64,000 bases of DNA from Sporosarcina jiandibaonis (lineage in GTDB: Bacteria > Bacillota > Bacilli > Bacillales_A > Planococcaceae): contig NZ_JAAOIY010000003.1 of NCBI RefSeq assembly GCF_013184495.1, positions 186,001 through 250,000 on the forward strand, written 5' to 3'. A program made the position numbers and the translations under genes. The stretch's first letter is position 1. Each line of letters begins with the position of its first letter. Below are positions 17,477-25,618 of the stretch, one piece after another. The notes under the pieces were generated by a model. The model was not told where the DNA came from. It saw only the letters and a program-made list of their open reading frames with translations, and made no database searches.

Positions 17477-17557
17477 GGATAAAATATGATCAATATAGCA
17501 AGACTATAAATAGAGGATAGCTGATATGATTTCATTAGAAGAACGGGGGAGTAGAGA

Positions 17558-18142
17558 GTGAAAGTAGTTGGAATTTATATGGCCGCGGGAAAAAGTCAGC
17601 GCATGGGTACCAATAAATTAGCGCTTCCTGTCGGCAAGATGTCATTGGGCAGTTTGGCTTTGGATACTGCTTTGAATTCGACCCTGTCTAAAGTATTCAT
17701 TATTATTCGACACGAAGATGACGCGAGTTGGATTGCGCCCGACATGTTAACAAACCCGAAAGCGGTCATCGTAAAATGTCCGAATGCTCATATGGGACAG
17801 GCTGAATCACTTCGATGCGGTATCGAAAAAGCCGCAACTGAAAAGGCGGATGCTGCAATGGTCATCCTTGCAGATCAGCCTTTTATTACAGTATTAATGT
17901 TGGATGAGATTATCGATTGCATGAAATCGAATCCTGCATGCAATTATGTCGCAACGACCAAGGACGAGTTACTTGTGCCACCCGTCCTTTTTTCAGCTTC
18001 GATGTTTCCTTCCTTGCTGGATTTAGAAGGCGATACCGGCGCACGGGAAGTTTTAAGTGGAATCCCTCGAAATATGGGGAAGCAGATTCCTTGTAAAGAT
18101 AAAAGATTTGTTTTTAATGTTGACACGATTGACGATTACTAG
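17558..18142 (+). CDS. MobA/MocA-like nucleotidyltransferase family protein
   Basis: 194 residues. The N-terminal loop MAAGKSQRMGTNKL (8-21) is the nucleotide-binding signature of MobA-like transferases, and LADQPF (about 108) is the metal-binding aspartate motif. MocA relatives transfer CMP to molybdopterin, but no molybdoenzyme gene is nearby, so the substrate is unassigned. GTG start. It is convergent with the erythromycin esterase gene, with only 12 bp between stops. Confidence 0.85.
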   Translation: MKVVGIYMAAGKSQRMGTNKLALPVGKMSLGSLALDTALNSTLSKVFIIIRHEDDASWIAPDMLTNPKAVIVKCPNAHMGQAESLRCGIEKAATEKADAAMVILADQPFITVLMLDEIIDCMKSNPACNYVATTKDELLVPPVLFSASMFPSLLDLEGDTGAREVLSGIPRNMGKQIPCKDKRFVFNVDTIDDY

Positions 18143-18154
18143 TGGCCCGTGTAT

Positions 18155-19414
18155 TTATTCAAATTGAAGCGGCGTCAATGCCTTTGTTTCGTCAATAAAA
18201 ACAAAGGCATCATATCGCTCGCTAATTATCGAAGGTACATAATTTCCTTGTGCTTCATACTCTGGATGATAAACAACACCAATTGCGCGGTGTCCAAACC
18301 ATCTAGCAAACGTATCGCGGTTTTTTTCGTTAAATATGAGGAGTTTATTGAATGCACCAGCCTCATGTAGCGCATATTCCCATGAATCTTTTTGAGCAGG
18401 GGGAACAGCCATAACTTTAAAAGGATCTGCCCATTGTTTCGCGGCAATCACAGTTCCGCGGTGGGTGCCGAAACCAATTGCGTAAACATCTCCTTCAGGA
18501 TTTTGCTCGCGAATTAATTGACCGACATTGAGCATTCCATGATCCTTCATTGTCGTTGCCCGAGCATCTCCAATATGTGTATTATGTTCCCAGACAATTA
18601 CTTTGGCATCCTTGCCGTGAAACTTTCGGATTTCATTTATCGCTTCGACCATATGTTCATCGCGAACATTCCAAGACCTTGTATCGCTTTTAAACGAGGT
18701 GCGATAATACTCTTCAGCATTTTTAGCAACTAAAGCATTTAATTTCAAGTTAAGACGTTGTTCAAATTCAATCGGATAGAGTTGTTCATTTGCCTGAATT
18801 GAAGAAAACAGCGCTTCAACCTGAGCTGTGCAACTTTCCGGGAAATGCGCTGTAGCCATTGCATAATGCTCTGTAGAATGATTGAAGCCTTCAAAGCAAT
18901 CGGCAACGTTTTTCGCGAGTCTTAAATCCTCTCCAGTTGGATCTGCGTGGGTTAAATATGTAACGACTTCTTCGATGGATTCAAAAAGACTGTATAAATC
19001 GATACCATAGAAACCGACTTTTTTACTTGTTTCTAATTGTTCGTTATGCGTTTTTAGCCAGTCCACCAAACGGGCAACTTCTTCATTTGCCCACATCCAT
19101 GCGGGCCATCGATGAAATGCTTTTAAGGCTTCTTTAGTTGTCATTTTCCCATCCTCATAACCTTTTATAAACTTATTCACATGGCGAGACGGCGGACAAT
19201 CGCCCTCGACCGCTATGATTGAAAATCCTTTTTCCTCGATGAGCCTCTTCGATATTTCCGCACGTACCGAATAGAATTCAGAAGTCCCGTGACTGGCTTC
19301 TCCTAATAGCACGATGTTCGCATCTCCGACTGATTCAAGAATAGCGGACAAATCATCATTTTTTTCGAAAGGAATTGAATAATCTTGGATGGCTTTAAGT
19401 AGTGAAATAGTCAT
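18155..19414 (-). CDS. Erythromycin esterase family protein
   Basis: About 419 residues from the ATG at 19414, which has AAAGGAG eight bases upstream; the frame extending to 19471 lacks a site. Family signatures are LLGEASHGTSEF near residue 35 (Glu and His of the active site) and VWEHNTHIGDAR near 270. Chromosomal members such as those of Bacillus cereus hydrolyse esters, and true Ere enzymes open macrolide lactones; macrolide resistance cannot be claimed from sequence. Cytosolic, monocistronic. Confidence 0.88.
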   Translation of the reverse strand: MTISLLKAIQDYSIPFEKNDDLSAILESVGDANIVLLGEASHGTSEFYSVRAEISKRLIEEKGFSIIAVEGDCPPSRHVNKFIKGYEDGKMTTKEALKAFHRWPAWMWANEEVARLVDWLKTHNEQLETSKKVGFYGIDLYSLFESIEEVVTYLTHADPTGEDLRLAKNVADCFEGFNHSTEHYAMATAHFPESCTAQVEALFSSIQANEQLYPIEFEQRLNLKLNALVAKNAEEYYRTSFKSDTRSWNVRDEHMVEAINEIRKFHGKDAKVIVWEHNTHIGDARATTMKDHGMLNVGQLIREQNPEGDVYAIGFGTHRGTVIAAKQWADPFKVMAVPPAQKDSWEYALHEAGAFNKLLIFNEKNRDTFARWFGHRAIGVVYHPEYEAQGNYVPSIISERYDAFVFIDETKALTPLQFE

Positions 19415-19546
19415 TATATAAACTCCTTTATGAATTAACGTATTGTGTGAGTATGTCCAAATAAAAGTCATACTAAAAGAAAAAATGTCGTGACACCAAA
19501 TCTAAATAAGGTACAATGAAACTAACGGAAAAATCAAACAGGGGTG

Positions 19547-19786
19547 ATGGAGTTGCTATTGGTATTTGGTATAGTCGCAGTCGTCATGTGCGTTCCCATA
19601 ACAGCAATCGTTACGGAACACAAAAGAAAAATCGCGAAAATAACGCTTGAATTAACGCGTGAACAAATCGAACTTGAACAGTTGAAACAACAAAACTTTG
19701 TAATCGAAACAGAAAAAATGAAATTAGAACTCGAAAAAATGAAGTTAGATTTCACGCCTAACCCTAATGACATAATGAAAATATGA
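19547..19786 (+). CDS. Small single-TM coiled-coil protein
   Basis: About 79 residues: one N-terminal membrane helix (LLLVFGIVAVVMCVPITAIV) then a charged coiled coil (KITLELTREQIELEQLKQQ onward). The start is uncertain: GTG 19544, ATG 19547 and TTG 19553 are in frame, and AGGGG at 19540 best fits TTG 19553. The architecture recalls PspB-like small proteins, but no family can be named. Followed 22 bp later by the DUF1992 gene, probably one transcript. Confidence 0.7.
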   Translation: MELLLVFGIVAVVMCVPITAIVTEHKRKIAKITLELTREQIELEQLKQQNFVIETEKMKLELEKMKLDFTPNPNDIMKI

Positions 19787-19808
19787 TAATTAAGCGAGGT
19801 TTGTTGCC

Positions 19809-20198
19809 ATGAAAAATGAAAAGCTTAATCCTCCGCAATACAACGATTTAATCGGCGATATATTAAAAAAGCATACAGCTGACGGCGGAATGGACAATCT
19901 TAAAGGCGCTGGAAAACCGCTCTCGAAAGAATACTTTTCCGGAGATACATTCCAGCATTTTCAACGCATCGCGCAAGACGCTGGTTATAAACCTCATTGG
20001 CTAAAACTTCGTCATGAAATACGGGATGCCATTCTTTCTATGATTGATGTTATTGCTATACGTTCTGATTCCGAGCTGAACGAACTTATTATAAAAATAA
20101 ACGAGAAAATTAACGATTACAACAAAGCATGTCCGCCGCCGCTGCAAAAAGGTCAAGTATCACTTCAGACAATAAAAGCCGCTGCCGAGCATTGGTAA
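19809..20198 (+). CDS. DUF1992 (DnaJC28-like conserved domain) protein
   Basis: 129 residues dominated by the DUF1992 domain, recognisable from GAGKPLSKEYFSGDTF and the following helical HWLKLRHEIRDAI stretch. Related domains occur in DNAJC28-like eukaryotic proteins. Cytosolic; function not known. Likely co-transcribed with the small coiled-coil gene before it. Confidence 0.85.
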   Translation: MKNEKLNPPQYNDLIGDILKKHTADGGMDNLKGAGKPLSKEYFSGDTFQHFQRIAQDAGYKPHWLKLRHEIRDAILSMIDVIAIRSDSELNELIIKINEKINDYNKACPPPLQKGQVSLQTIKAAAEHW

Positions 20199-20268
20199 AT
20201 AATATTAAATGAAACTTTCTATTTGTTCAATCGTATAGTAAATACCAGGAAAAAATGGAGGTTTTCAT

Positions 20269-20577
20269 ATGGAAAATACAGGAATGAAAGTGTTGATCCA
20301 TGCAAGTGCTTTTTTCGCGCCTTTTTTGGTGCCGATTTTAATGTTCTTAATTAGCGATGAAAACGATATCAAAAAGTTATCCATTCAGGCAATTCTTTTT
20401 CAGCTTGTCATGGGAGTATTAATTGCCATATCGGTTATCATGTCAGTATTTCTAATCGGTCTTCCTTTTTTAATCGGATTTAGTATCATGTGGATCGTCG
20501 TGCCAATTATCGGCATTGTCAAAGCGCTTAAAAATGAGAGGTACGATTACCCGTTTGTCGGAAAATGGGTACAATGA
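20269..20577 (+). CDS. DUF4870 / Tic20-like small membrane protein
   Basis: 102 residues with three hydrophobic segments (about 8-28, 38-62 and 66-88) and the C-terminal pattern IIGIVKALKNERYDYPFVGKWVQ, which is typical of DUF4870 proteins. Integral membrane protein of unknown role. ATGGAGG lies upstream of the ATG. Followed by a terminator. Confidence 0.85.
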   Translation: MENTGMKVLIHASAFFAPFLVPILMFLISDENDIKKLSIQAILFQLVMGVLIAISVIMSVFLIGLPFLIGFSIMWIVVPIIGIVKALKNERYDYPFVGKWVQ

Positions 20578-20591
20578 TATTCATTTTAATT

Positions 20592-20628
20592 AACGCATTC
20601 CGCGAATCATTAGCGGGTGCGTTTTTTT
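20592..20628 (+). terminator. Terminator after DUF4870 gene
   Basis: AACGCATTCCGC pairs imperfectly with GCGGGTGCGTT, followed by seven T. Confidence 0.8.
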
Positions 20629-20747
20629 AATTGGAAAAAACGTGCGTTTTTTTTATTAGCAAAATATTATTCATGTATGTAGAATTATCTGAATATGTTA
20701 GTATAGTAGAAATGGGGGAAATAGAAAACAATGAAAGGGGAATTAAA

Positions 20748-21971
20748 GTGAAAATCAAATTTAATCTAGTGACGCAAATCTTCATTGCATTTGTACTAGC
20801 CATCATTTTGGGAAGCGTTTTTGGCAGTTCCATAGACTTCTTGAAACCGCTAGGGGATTTATTTTTAAGATTAATTAAATTTATCATTGCACCGCTTATT
20901 TTATCGACGCTCGTTGTAGGGGTAGCGAGTTCATCAAATCCCAAACAATTAGGCCGGATTGGACTAAAAACTATTGTTTATTATTTAGTAACGACAGCAA
21001 TCGCAATTATCATTGGGTTGGCTGTTGCTTTTATGATTTCACCAGGGAAAGGTTTGGATATTTCTACAGAAGGGCTTGTAGTTCCGGAAGCAGCAGCGCA
21101 AGAGACAGAAGGAGCCATTGCGACAATTTTAAATATCATTCCTACAAATCCTTTCGCCGCTTTAGCTGAAGGTAACATTTTACAAATTATTTTCTTCGCA
21201 TTGTTTATCGGATTAGCCATTACATTTGTCGGTGAAAAGGCGCAACCCGTCTATCGGTTTTTTGAAGGGTTTTCGGAGGTTATGTATAAAATAACCGGTA
21301 TCGTCATGAAAGTTGCTCCGATCGGGATTCTTGGTTTGCTTGCACCGATTATCGGACAGTACGGCGTTTCTGTATTATTGCCTTTACTTAAGGTGATTAT
21401 TGCCGTCTATCTCGCATGTATACTCCACGCAGTAATTGTCTATTCTGCGGCTGTTAAAACATGGGGGAAAATGAGTCCGCTCAAATTTTTCAAGGGAATT
21501 TCACCAGCTGCGCTCGTTGCATTTAGTACTGCGAGTAGTGCAGGTACATTACCTGTGACCATTAAAAACACGAACGAAAATCTTGGCGTTCCAAGCAAAA
21601 TATCGAGTTTCGTCTTGCCGCTCGGCGCAACGATTAATATGGACGGGACAGCCATCTACCAAGGAGTGGCAGTAATATTCATAGCGCAATTCTATAGTTT
21701 GGATCTCACATTTTTACAGCTCCTCACAGTTATTTTGACGACTGTATTAGCATCAATCGGTACTGCGGGAGTTCCTGGAGCAGGGATGATCATGTTGGCG
21801 ATGGTTTTGACATCCGTCAATATGCCGCTTGAGGGAATTGCCTTGATTGCAGGTATTGATCGAGTCTTGGATATGATGCGCACAACTGTAAACATTGTCG
21901 GGGATGCATCAGCTGCTGTTGTTGTTGCGGGTACTGAAAAAGTTGAAACGGAAATTAGTCCTGTAAAATAA
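20748..21971 (+). CDS. Dicarboxylate/glutamate:cation symporter (DAACS family)
   Basis: About 407 residues. Integral membrane symporter of the GltP/GltT/DctA family, taking up glutamate, aspartate or C4-dicarboxylates with protons or sodium. The serine-rich loop reads STASSAGTLPVTIKN (re-entrant HP1 region) and the signature NMDGTAIYQGV follows, then GTAGVPGAGMIML (HP2). The GTG at 20748 follows GAAAGGGG; the open frame back to 20631 is not hydrophobic and lacks a site. Monocistronic. Confidence 0.92.
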   Translation: MKIKFNLVTQIFIAFVLAIILGSVFGSSIDFLKPLGDLFLRLIKFIIAPLILSTLVVGVASSSNPKQLGRIGLKTIVYYLVTTAIAIIIGLAVAFMISPGKGLDISTEGLVVPEAAAQETEGAIATILNIIPTNPFAALAEGNILQIIFFALFIGLAITFVGEKAQPVYRFFEGFSEVMYKITGIVMKVAPIGILGLLAPIIGQYGVSVLLPLLKVIIAVYLACILHAVIVYSAAVKTWGKMSPLKFFKGISPAALVAFSTASSAGTLPVTIKNTNENLGVPSKISSFVLPLGATINMDGTAIYQGVAVIFIAQFYSLDLTFLQLLTVILTTVLASIGTAGVPGAGMIMLAMVLTSVNMPLEGIALIAGIDRVLDMMRTTVNIVGDASAAVVVAGTEKVETEISPVK

Positions 21972-21985
21972 TTTCGTGAAAAACG

Positions 21986-22024
21986 GGAACTGGAATAACT
22001 AGTCGTCTCCAGTTCCTTCATTTT
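21986..22024 (+). terminator. Terminator after symporter gene
   Basis: GGAACTGGA pairs with TCCAGTTCC around a 13-base loop, followed by TTCATTTT. Confidence 0.8.
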
Positions 22025-22181
22025 AAAACCGTGTTACATAAAGTTTTATAGAGAAGAAGTTAGGAGTTTTGTTGTCAAATAAATATATTGGAATAAAGAA
22101 ACAACCTTTTTAGTTATTATATCGACTTTTATGGGAATAGTAACTGATGGAAATAAACTTTCTTAAGGAGGTAGAATTGTC

Positions 22182-22748
22182 ATGAATAAAATCGACGAAA
22201 AAATTTCACAACAGATACCTCTACAGGACAATCCAACTGATGAATCTAAAGGTATGATTGAACCAAGAATAGAAGCATGTGCTGAGCGTTCTTATATCGC
22301 TATTCCAATTGAAGCCACTTTAAAAGAGTGGGGTAAAGTCAATGCTCTAATTAAAGAACTCTTCGAATGGTTAAAGAAAAAAGGTCTACAACCCAATGGT
22401 GCACCGTTTTTTCGTTATTGGACAGTCGGTGGTACGAATAAGAAATTCAAATTAGAAGTTGGAATCCCGGTTGTAAATGCAACTTTTGGTAACGAAAGAG
22501 TCATTGCGGGTACTATTCCAGAAGGAAAATACGTTATTATTGACCATAAAGGACATCCAGACCGTATCCATGAGACAGTCAACCTGCTTGAAGAGTGGTC
22601 GGAAAATCGTGGAATTACGTGGGATAAAAAGGTAGAGGATAATGAAGAAATATGGGGCGGTCGGTTTGAATACTATTTAACTGACCCAGCTATAGAGCCA
22701 GACCTCGATAAATGGTCGATTGAAATCGCTTTTAAGATTAAAGATTGA
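22182..22748 (+). CDS. GyrI-like / effector-binding domain protein
   Basis: 188 residues of the GyrI-like small-molecule-binding fold, the domain found at the end of AraC and MerR regulators, here without a DNA-binding domain. The pattern YWTVGGTNKKFKLEVGIPV and VIAGTIPEGKYVIIDHKG is typical. It may bind or hydrolyse a hydrophobic ligand, as related cyclopropanoid hydrolases do; this is inference. AAGGAGG upstream of the ATG; strong terminator after. Confidence 0.82.
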   Translation: MNKIDEKISQQIPLQDNPTDESKGMIEPRIEACAERSYIAIPIEATLKEWGKVNALIKELFEWLKKKGLQPNGAPFFRYWTVGGTNKKFKLEVGIPVVNATFGNERVIAGTIPEGKYVIIDHKGHPDRIHETVNLLEEWSENRGITWDKKVEDNEEIWGGRFEYYLTDPAIEPDLDKWSIEIAFKIKD

Positions 22749-22758
22749 ACGAAAAGAT

Positions 22759-22808
22759 AAAACCTCCCACTCGCCAAGAAATTCCCCGTGAGTAGGAGGT
22801 TTCTTTTT
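22759..22808 (+). terminator. Terminator after GyrI-like gene
   Basis: AAACCTCC pairs with GGAGGTTT, with a further inner CACTC/GTGAG block, followed by CTTTTTG. Confidence 0.85.
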
Positions 22809-22904
22809 GCAATATTGAAGGAGTCCGAAGACAGCACATGTGTGCAACGCAGGTTCTAACTCTGTATAATAAATGCAACGTATTATTAAAAGGATGTGTG
22901 TTTT

Positions 22905-23489
22905 ATGACGACAATTGGATTTGTTCGACATGGTGTGACAGCTTGGAATAAAGAGGGGAGAGCGCAGGGAAGTTCGGATATTCCGCTAGACGAAGAAGGT
23001 ATTCAGATGGCAGAGCACGTTGCGAATAGATTAAAAGATGAACAGTGGGATGTCATATATTCTAGTCATCTAATACGCGCAAAAAAGACTGCTGAAATCA
23101 TCGCGGAAAGAAAACCGGGTATCGAATTTTTCGTGGATGATCGTTTACGTGAAATTAGCGGCGGTCAAATCGAAGGTACGACAGAAGCAGAACGGATTGA
23201 AAGATGGGGAGAGTCATGGCATGAATTAGATTTGGGCATGGAAGCGCATGAGGATCTCATCGCAAGAGGTATGGCATTCATTGAAGATGTAAAAGCGAAA
23301 CATCCGAATGAAAGGGTGTTAGTTGTTAGTCATGGCAGTTTCATTCGTAGATTAGTGAGAGAGCTTGTAGCGGATGAGGAGCTAAACGATAGTTTGGGGA
23401 ACACATCCGTCACGGTTGTAAAGCTTCAAGATGAAACGAATTACTGTGAACTTTATAATTGCATGGAACACTTGCAAGGTATTGTTTGA
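22905..23489 (+). CDS. Histidine phosphatase family protein
   Basis: About 194 residues. The phosphoglycerate-mutase-like catalytic motif is FVRHGVTAWN near the N-terminus (His nucleophile), with the second conserved His in VVSHGSFIRRL and the acid in the LREISGGQIEG segment. AAAGGA before the ATG at 22905 decides the start. The C-terminus CELYNCMEHL resembles cofactor-dependent phosphatases of Bacillales. It overlaps the start of a wHTH gene by up to 59 bp, indicating an operon. Substrate unknown. Confidence 0.88.
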   Translation: MTTIGFVRHGVTAWNKEGRAQGSSDIPLDEEGIQMAEHVANRLKDEQWDVIYSSHLIRAKKTAEIIAERKPGIEFFVDDRLREISGGQIEGTTEAERIERWGESWHELDLGMEAHEDLIARGMAFIEDVKAKHPNERVLVVSHGSFIRRLVRELVADEELNDSLGNTSVTVVKLQDETNYCELYNCMEHLQGIV

Positions 23490-23772
23490 AGCATTGTCCA
23501 ATCCACATAGACTTAAAATTATTTCAGTCTTATGTATGGGCAGGCAATACGTGAGTCAGTTAGCAAGGGATACTGAAATGAGTCGACCATTGTTGTATAT
23601 GCACTTGAAAAAACTTGAACAGGCAGGTATTGTGAAAAGCGAAATGGAGCTTTCAGAGGATGGAAAAGCAATGAAGTATTATCAGCTCGTTTCATTTGAT
23701 TTTCATATAAATCAAGAGATGATAACGAGAGCTGTCAAAACATTAACGATTCAAAAGAAAGAAGGGAAATGA
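23431..23772 (+). CDS. ArsR-type winged-helix regulator (start uncertain)
   Basis: 113 residues if started at ATG 23431. The helix-turn-helix is clear: LFEALSNPHRLKIISVLCMG then YVSQLARDTEMSRPLLYMHLKKLEQAGIV. No metal-binding cysteine pair is seen. The first 17 residues overlap the phosphatase gene out of frame and look unlike ArsR; TTG 23482 is an alternative start. An ATG in the other frame at 23463 gives MEHLQGIV then stop, and dropping one base there would read directly into the domain, so a frameshift is possible. The stop overlaps the next gene (ATGA). It probably regulates this three-gene operon. Confidence 0.72.
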   Translation: MKRITVNFIIAWNTCKVLFEALSNPHRLKIISVLCMGRQYVSQLARDTEMSRPLLYMHLKKLEQAGIVKSEMELSEDGKAMKYYQLVSFDFHINQEMITRAVKTLTIQKKEGK

Positions 23773-24029
23773 CAATGAATACTGTTAGTTTGCTTGTCAT
23801 GTTGCCAATATTATTTTGGCTTGCAGTTTTCACTCTCGTTATTGTTCTGATCGTGAAGTTTTCGAAAAAACAATCTGGACCAACGAATGAAGTGCTATTT
23901 CAAAAGGTAGTAGATTCAATTCAACTCCAACAGGAATTTCTACAACAACAGCAACGATTAGCCGTTGAATTAAAGGAAATAAATAACCGAATTCAATCAA
24001 TCGAAAAAATCTTGAAAGAAGTCGAATAA
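23769..24029 (+). CDS. Single-TM coiled-coil protein
   Basis: 86 residues with one N-terminal membrane helix (LLVMLPILFWLAVFTLVIVLIV), then a cationic turn and a glutamine-rich coiled coil (QLQQEFLQQQQRLAVELKEI). It is translationally coupled to the winged-helix gene (ATGA overlap). The pairing of a small regulator with a small membrane protein recalls sensor pairs, but no family is recognised. Followed by a strong terminator. Confidence 0.75.
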   Translation: MTMNTVSLLVMLPILFWLAVFTLVIVLIVKFSKKQSGPTNEVLFQKVVDSIQLQQEFLQQQQRLAVELKEINNRIQSIEKILKEVE

Positions 24030-24037
24030 GCATTTTT

Positions 24038-24080
24038 AACACGGAATCCATTATGAAAATAAATGGATTCCGTGTTTAAT
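24038..24080 (+). terminator. Terminator after the wHTH/membrane-protein operon
   Basis: A 15-bp perfect stem, AACACGGAATCCATT with AATGGATTCCGTGTT, around a 9-base loop, followed by TAATTATAT. Confidence 0.85.
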
Positions 24081-24144
24081 TATATAAAGCAGGAATTTTA
24101 CAGGAAACTATTGAAATTAATATCTATGAAAGGAGCTGGTCTAT

Positions 24145-24594
24145 TTGTTAGTCATAAAACAAATTAATCCCGAAGACACTTATCAAATTAGACATATCGT
24201 TTTACGTCCCAATCAAATAATAGACGAATGCAAATACGATGATGACTATAATGAAAATGCATTTCATCTTGGTGCTTTCCTAAACGGGAAATTAATAAGC
24301 GTCGCTTCTTATTATGAAGAACAAAGCAAAAGTTTTGATGGAAAAGTCCAATATCGCCTAAGGGGAATGGCTACATTACCTGAGTTTAGAAATCTACGAG
24401 CAGGCAGCGCGTTGATACAATTTGCGGAAACAATCCTCAGAGATCGACATGCTGATCTTTGGTGGTGCAATGCTAGGATTTCCGCAAGTAGTTATTATGA
24501 AAAAATGGGTTTGAGCGCATTCGGTGATGTGTTTACTATCAATCCGATAGGACCGCATAAACTGATGTATAAAAAAATAGCGCAGATTCAGTAG
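24145..24594 (+). CDS. GNAT family N-acetyltransferase
   Basis: 149 residues from a TTG start after AAAGGAG. Motif A appears as GMATLPEFRNLRAGSALIQFAE (about 74-95), and the C-terminal ARISASSYYEKMGLSAFG is the usual beta-bulge/helix segment of small GNAT enzymes. The pyrophosphate loop RNLRAGS deviates slightly from RxxGxG/A. Cytosolic, monocistronic; substrate unknown. Confidence 0.85.
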   Translation: MLVIKQINPEDTYQIRHIVLRPNQIIDECKYDDDYNENAFHLGAFLNGKLISVASYYEEQSKSFDGKVQYRLRGMATLPEFRNLRAGSALIQFAETILRDRHADLWWCNARISASSYYEKMGLSAFGDVFTINPIGPHKLMYKKIAQIQ

Positions 24595-24612
24595 TGAAAT
24601 CAATCATTCACT

Positions 24613-24641
24613 TTGACAATTTACCTTGAATTCGAGATAAT
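24613..24641 (+). promoter_or_regulatory. Sigma-A promoter with MhqR-type operator
   Basis: TTGACA (24613-24618), 17-bp spacer, GATAAT (24636-24641). A dyad centred on GAATTC at 24628-24633 spans 24621-24640 with 8 of 10 pairs and resembles the ATCTCGAATTCGAGAT operator of MhqR, the quinone-sensing MarR-type repressor of Bacillus. It overlaps the spacer and -10. The downstream gene is an mhqO homologue, which fits. Confidence 0.7.
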
Positions 24642-24678
24642 ATAACATATAAGGAGTGAACGAAGATGACAAAAAACA

Positions 24679-25602
24679 ATGGGTATCCACCATATCACAG
24701 CAATTGTAGGCCACCCGCAGGAAAACGTCGATTTTTATGCAAGTGTATTAGGGTTGCGTTTGGTAAAGAAAACGGTGAACTTTGGAGATAAAGTTAGGTA
24801 TCATTTATATTTTGGAAATGAGCAAGGGAACCCGGGAACACTAATTACATTTTTTGCTTTGCCTGGAGCTGAGAACGGTATAGTGGGCGATGGTGAAGTT
24901 GGTGTATCTTCATACGTAGTTCCGGTAGGTGCCATGCAATTTTGGAAAAATAGACTTGAAAGCTTTAAAGTTTCGTACACTGAAACTGAACGTTTTGGTG
25001 AACAATACTTACAATTCCAAGATCCACATGGCCTTCTATTAGAAATTGTGGAACGCGAAGAAGGTGCTTCTAACAAATGGGAATTTGGAGGCGTTACTGA
25101 AGACTTTGCTATTAAAGGCCTTGGAGGGGCAACTCTATATTCCGCAAAATCAACCGAAACAGCCGACGTATTGGATAATGTGTTAGGACTTGAGTTAGTT
25201 GGCAAAGAAGGCGAATATATTCGTTTTAAATCAGCGAGTGAATTAGGGAATATCATTGATATAAAGGCAACTTCATTTGGTAAAGGCCATCAAGGACCTG
25301 GCGTTGTGCACCATATCGCTTGGCGTACTAAGGATGATGCGGAACAGTTGGAGTGGAGAAGTTTTGTCGAGGAAAATGGCTTTGAAGTGACACCAGTAAG
25401 AGATCGAAATTACTTTAAAGCAATTTACTTCAGAGAACACGGAGGCACCTTATTTGAAATTGCTACGGATCCACCTGGATTTGCACATGATGAATCATGG
25501 GAAACAATGGGTGAAAAAATAATGCTTCCAGCGCAATTTGAAGATGAAAGAGAAGAACTCGAAAGTATTTTAATCCCTGTAGAAGTTAGAGAGATAAAGT
25601 AA
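24679..25602 (+). CDS. mhqO: Ring-cleaving dioxygenase-like VOC protein (MhqO type), probable frameshift at start
   Basis: 307 residues as annotated. Two VOC modules, each with the GIHHIT or VVHHIAW metal-binding strand and a closing Glu (LLLEIVER, LFEIATDP); MhqO-type proteins are extradiol dioxygenases for hydroquinones and quinone detoxification. The only good ribosome binding site (AAGGAG) serves ATG 24666, which is out of frame by one base: it gives MTKNNG and then a wrong frame, while the correct frame starts at ATG 24679, 22 bases from the site. Removing one base (from the six-A run or the GGG) would yield MTKNNGIHHIT or similar. So this is a frameshift, a sequencing error, or a weakly translated gene. 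Confidence 0.85.
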   Translation: MGIHHITAIVGHPQENVDFYASVLGLRLVKKTVNFGDKVRYHLYFGNEQGNPGTLITFFALPGAENGIVGDGEVGVSSYVVPVGAMQFWKNRLESFKVSYTETERFGEQYLQFQDPHGLLLEIVEREEGASNKWEFGGVTEDFAIKGLGGATLYSAKSTETADVLDNVLGLELVGKEGEYIRFKSASELGNIIDIKATSFGKGHQGPGVVHHIAWRTKDDAEQLEWRSFVEENGFEVTPVRDRNYFKAIYFREHGGTLFEIATDPPGFAHDESWETMGEKIMLPAQFEDEREELESILIPVEVREIK

Positions 25603-25618
25603 TTGAGGAGTGAATTCA

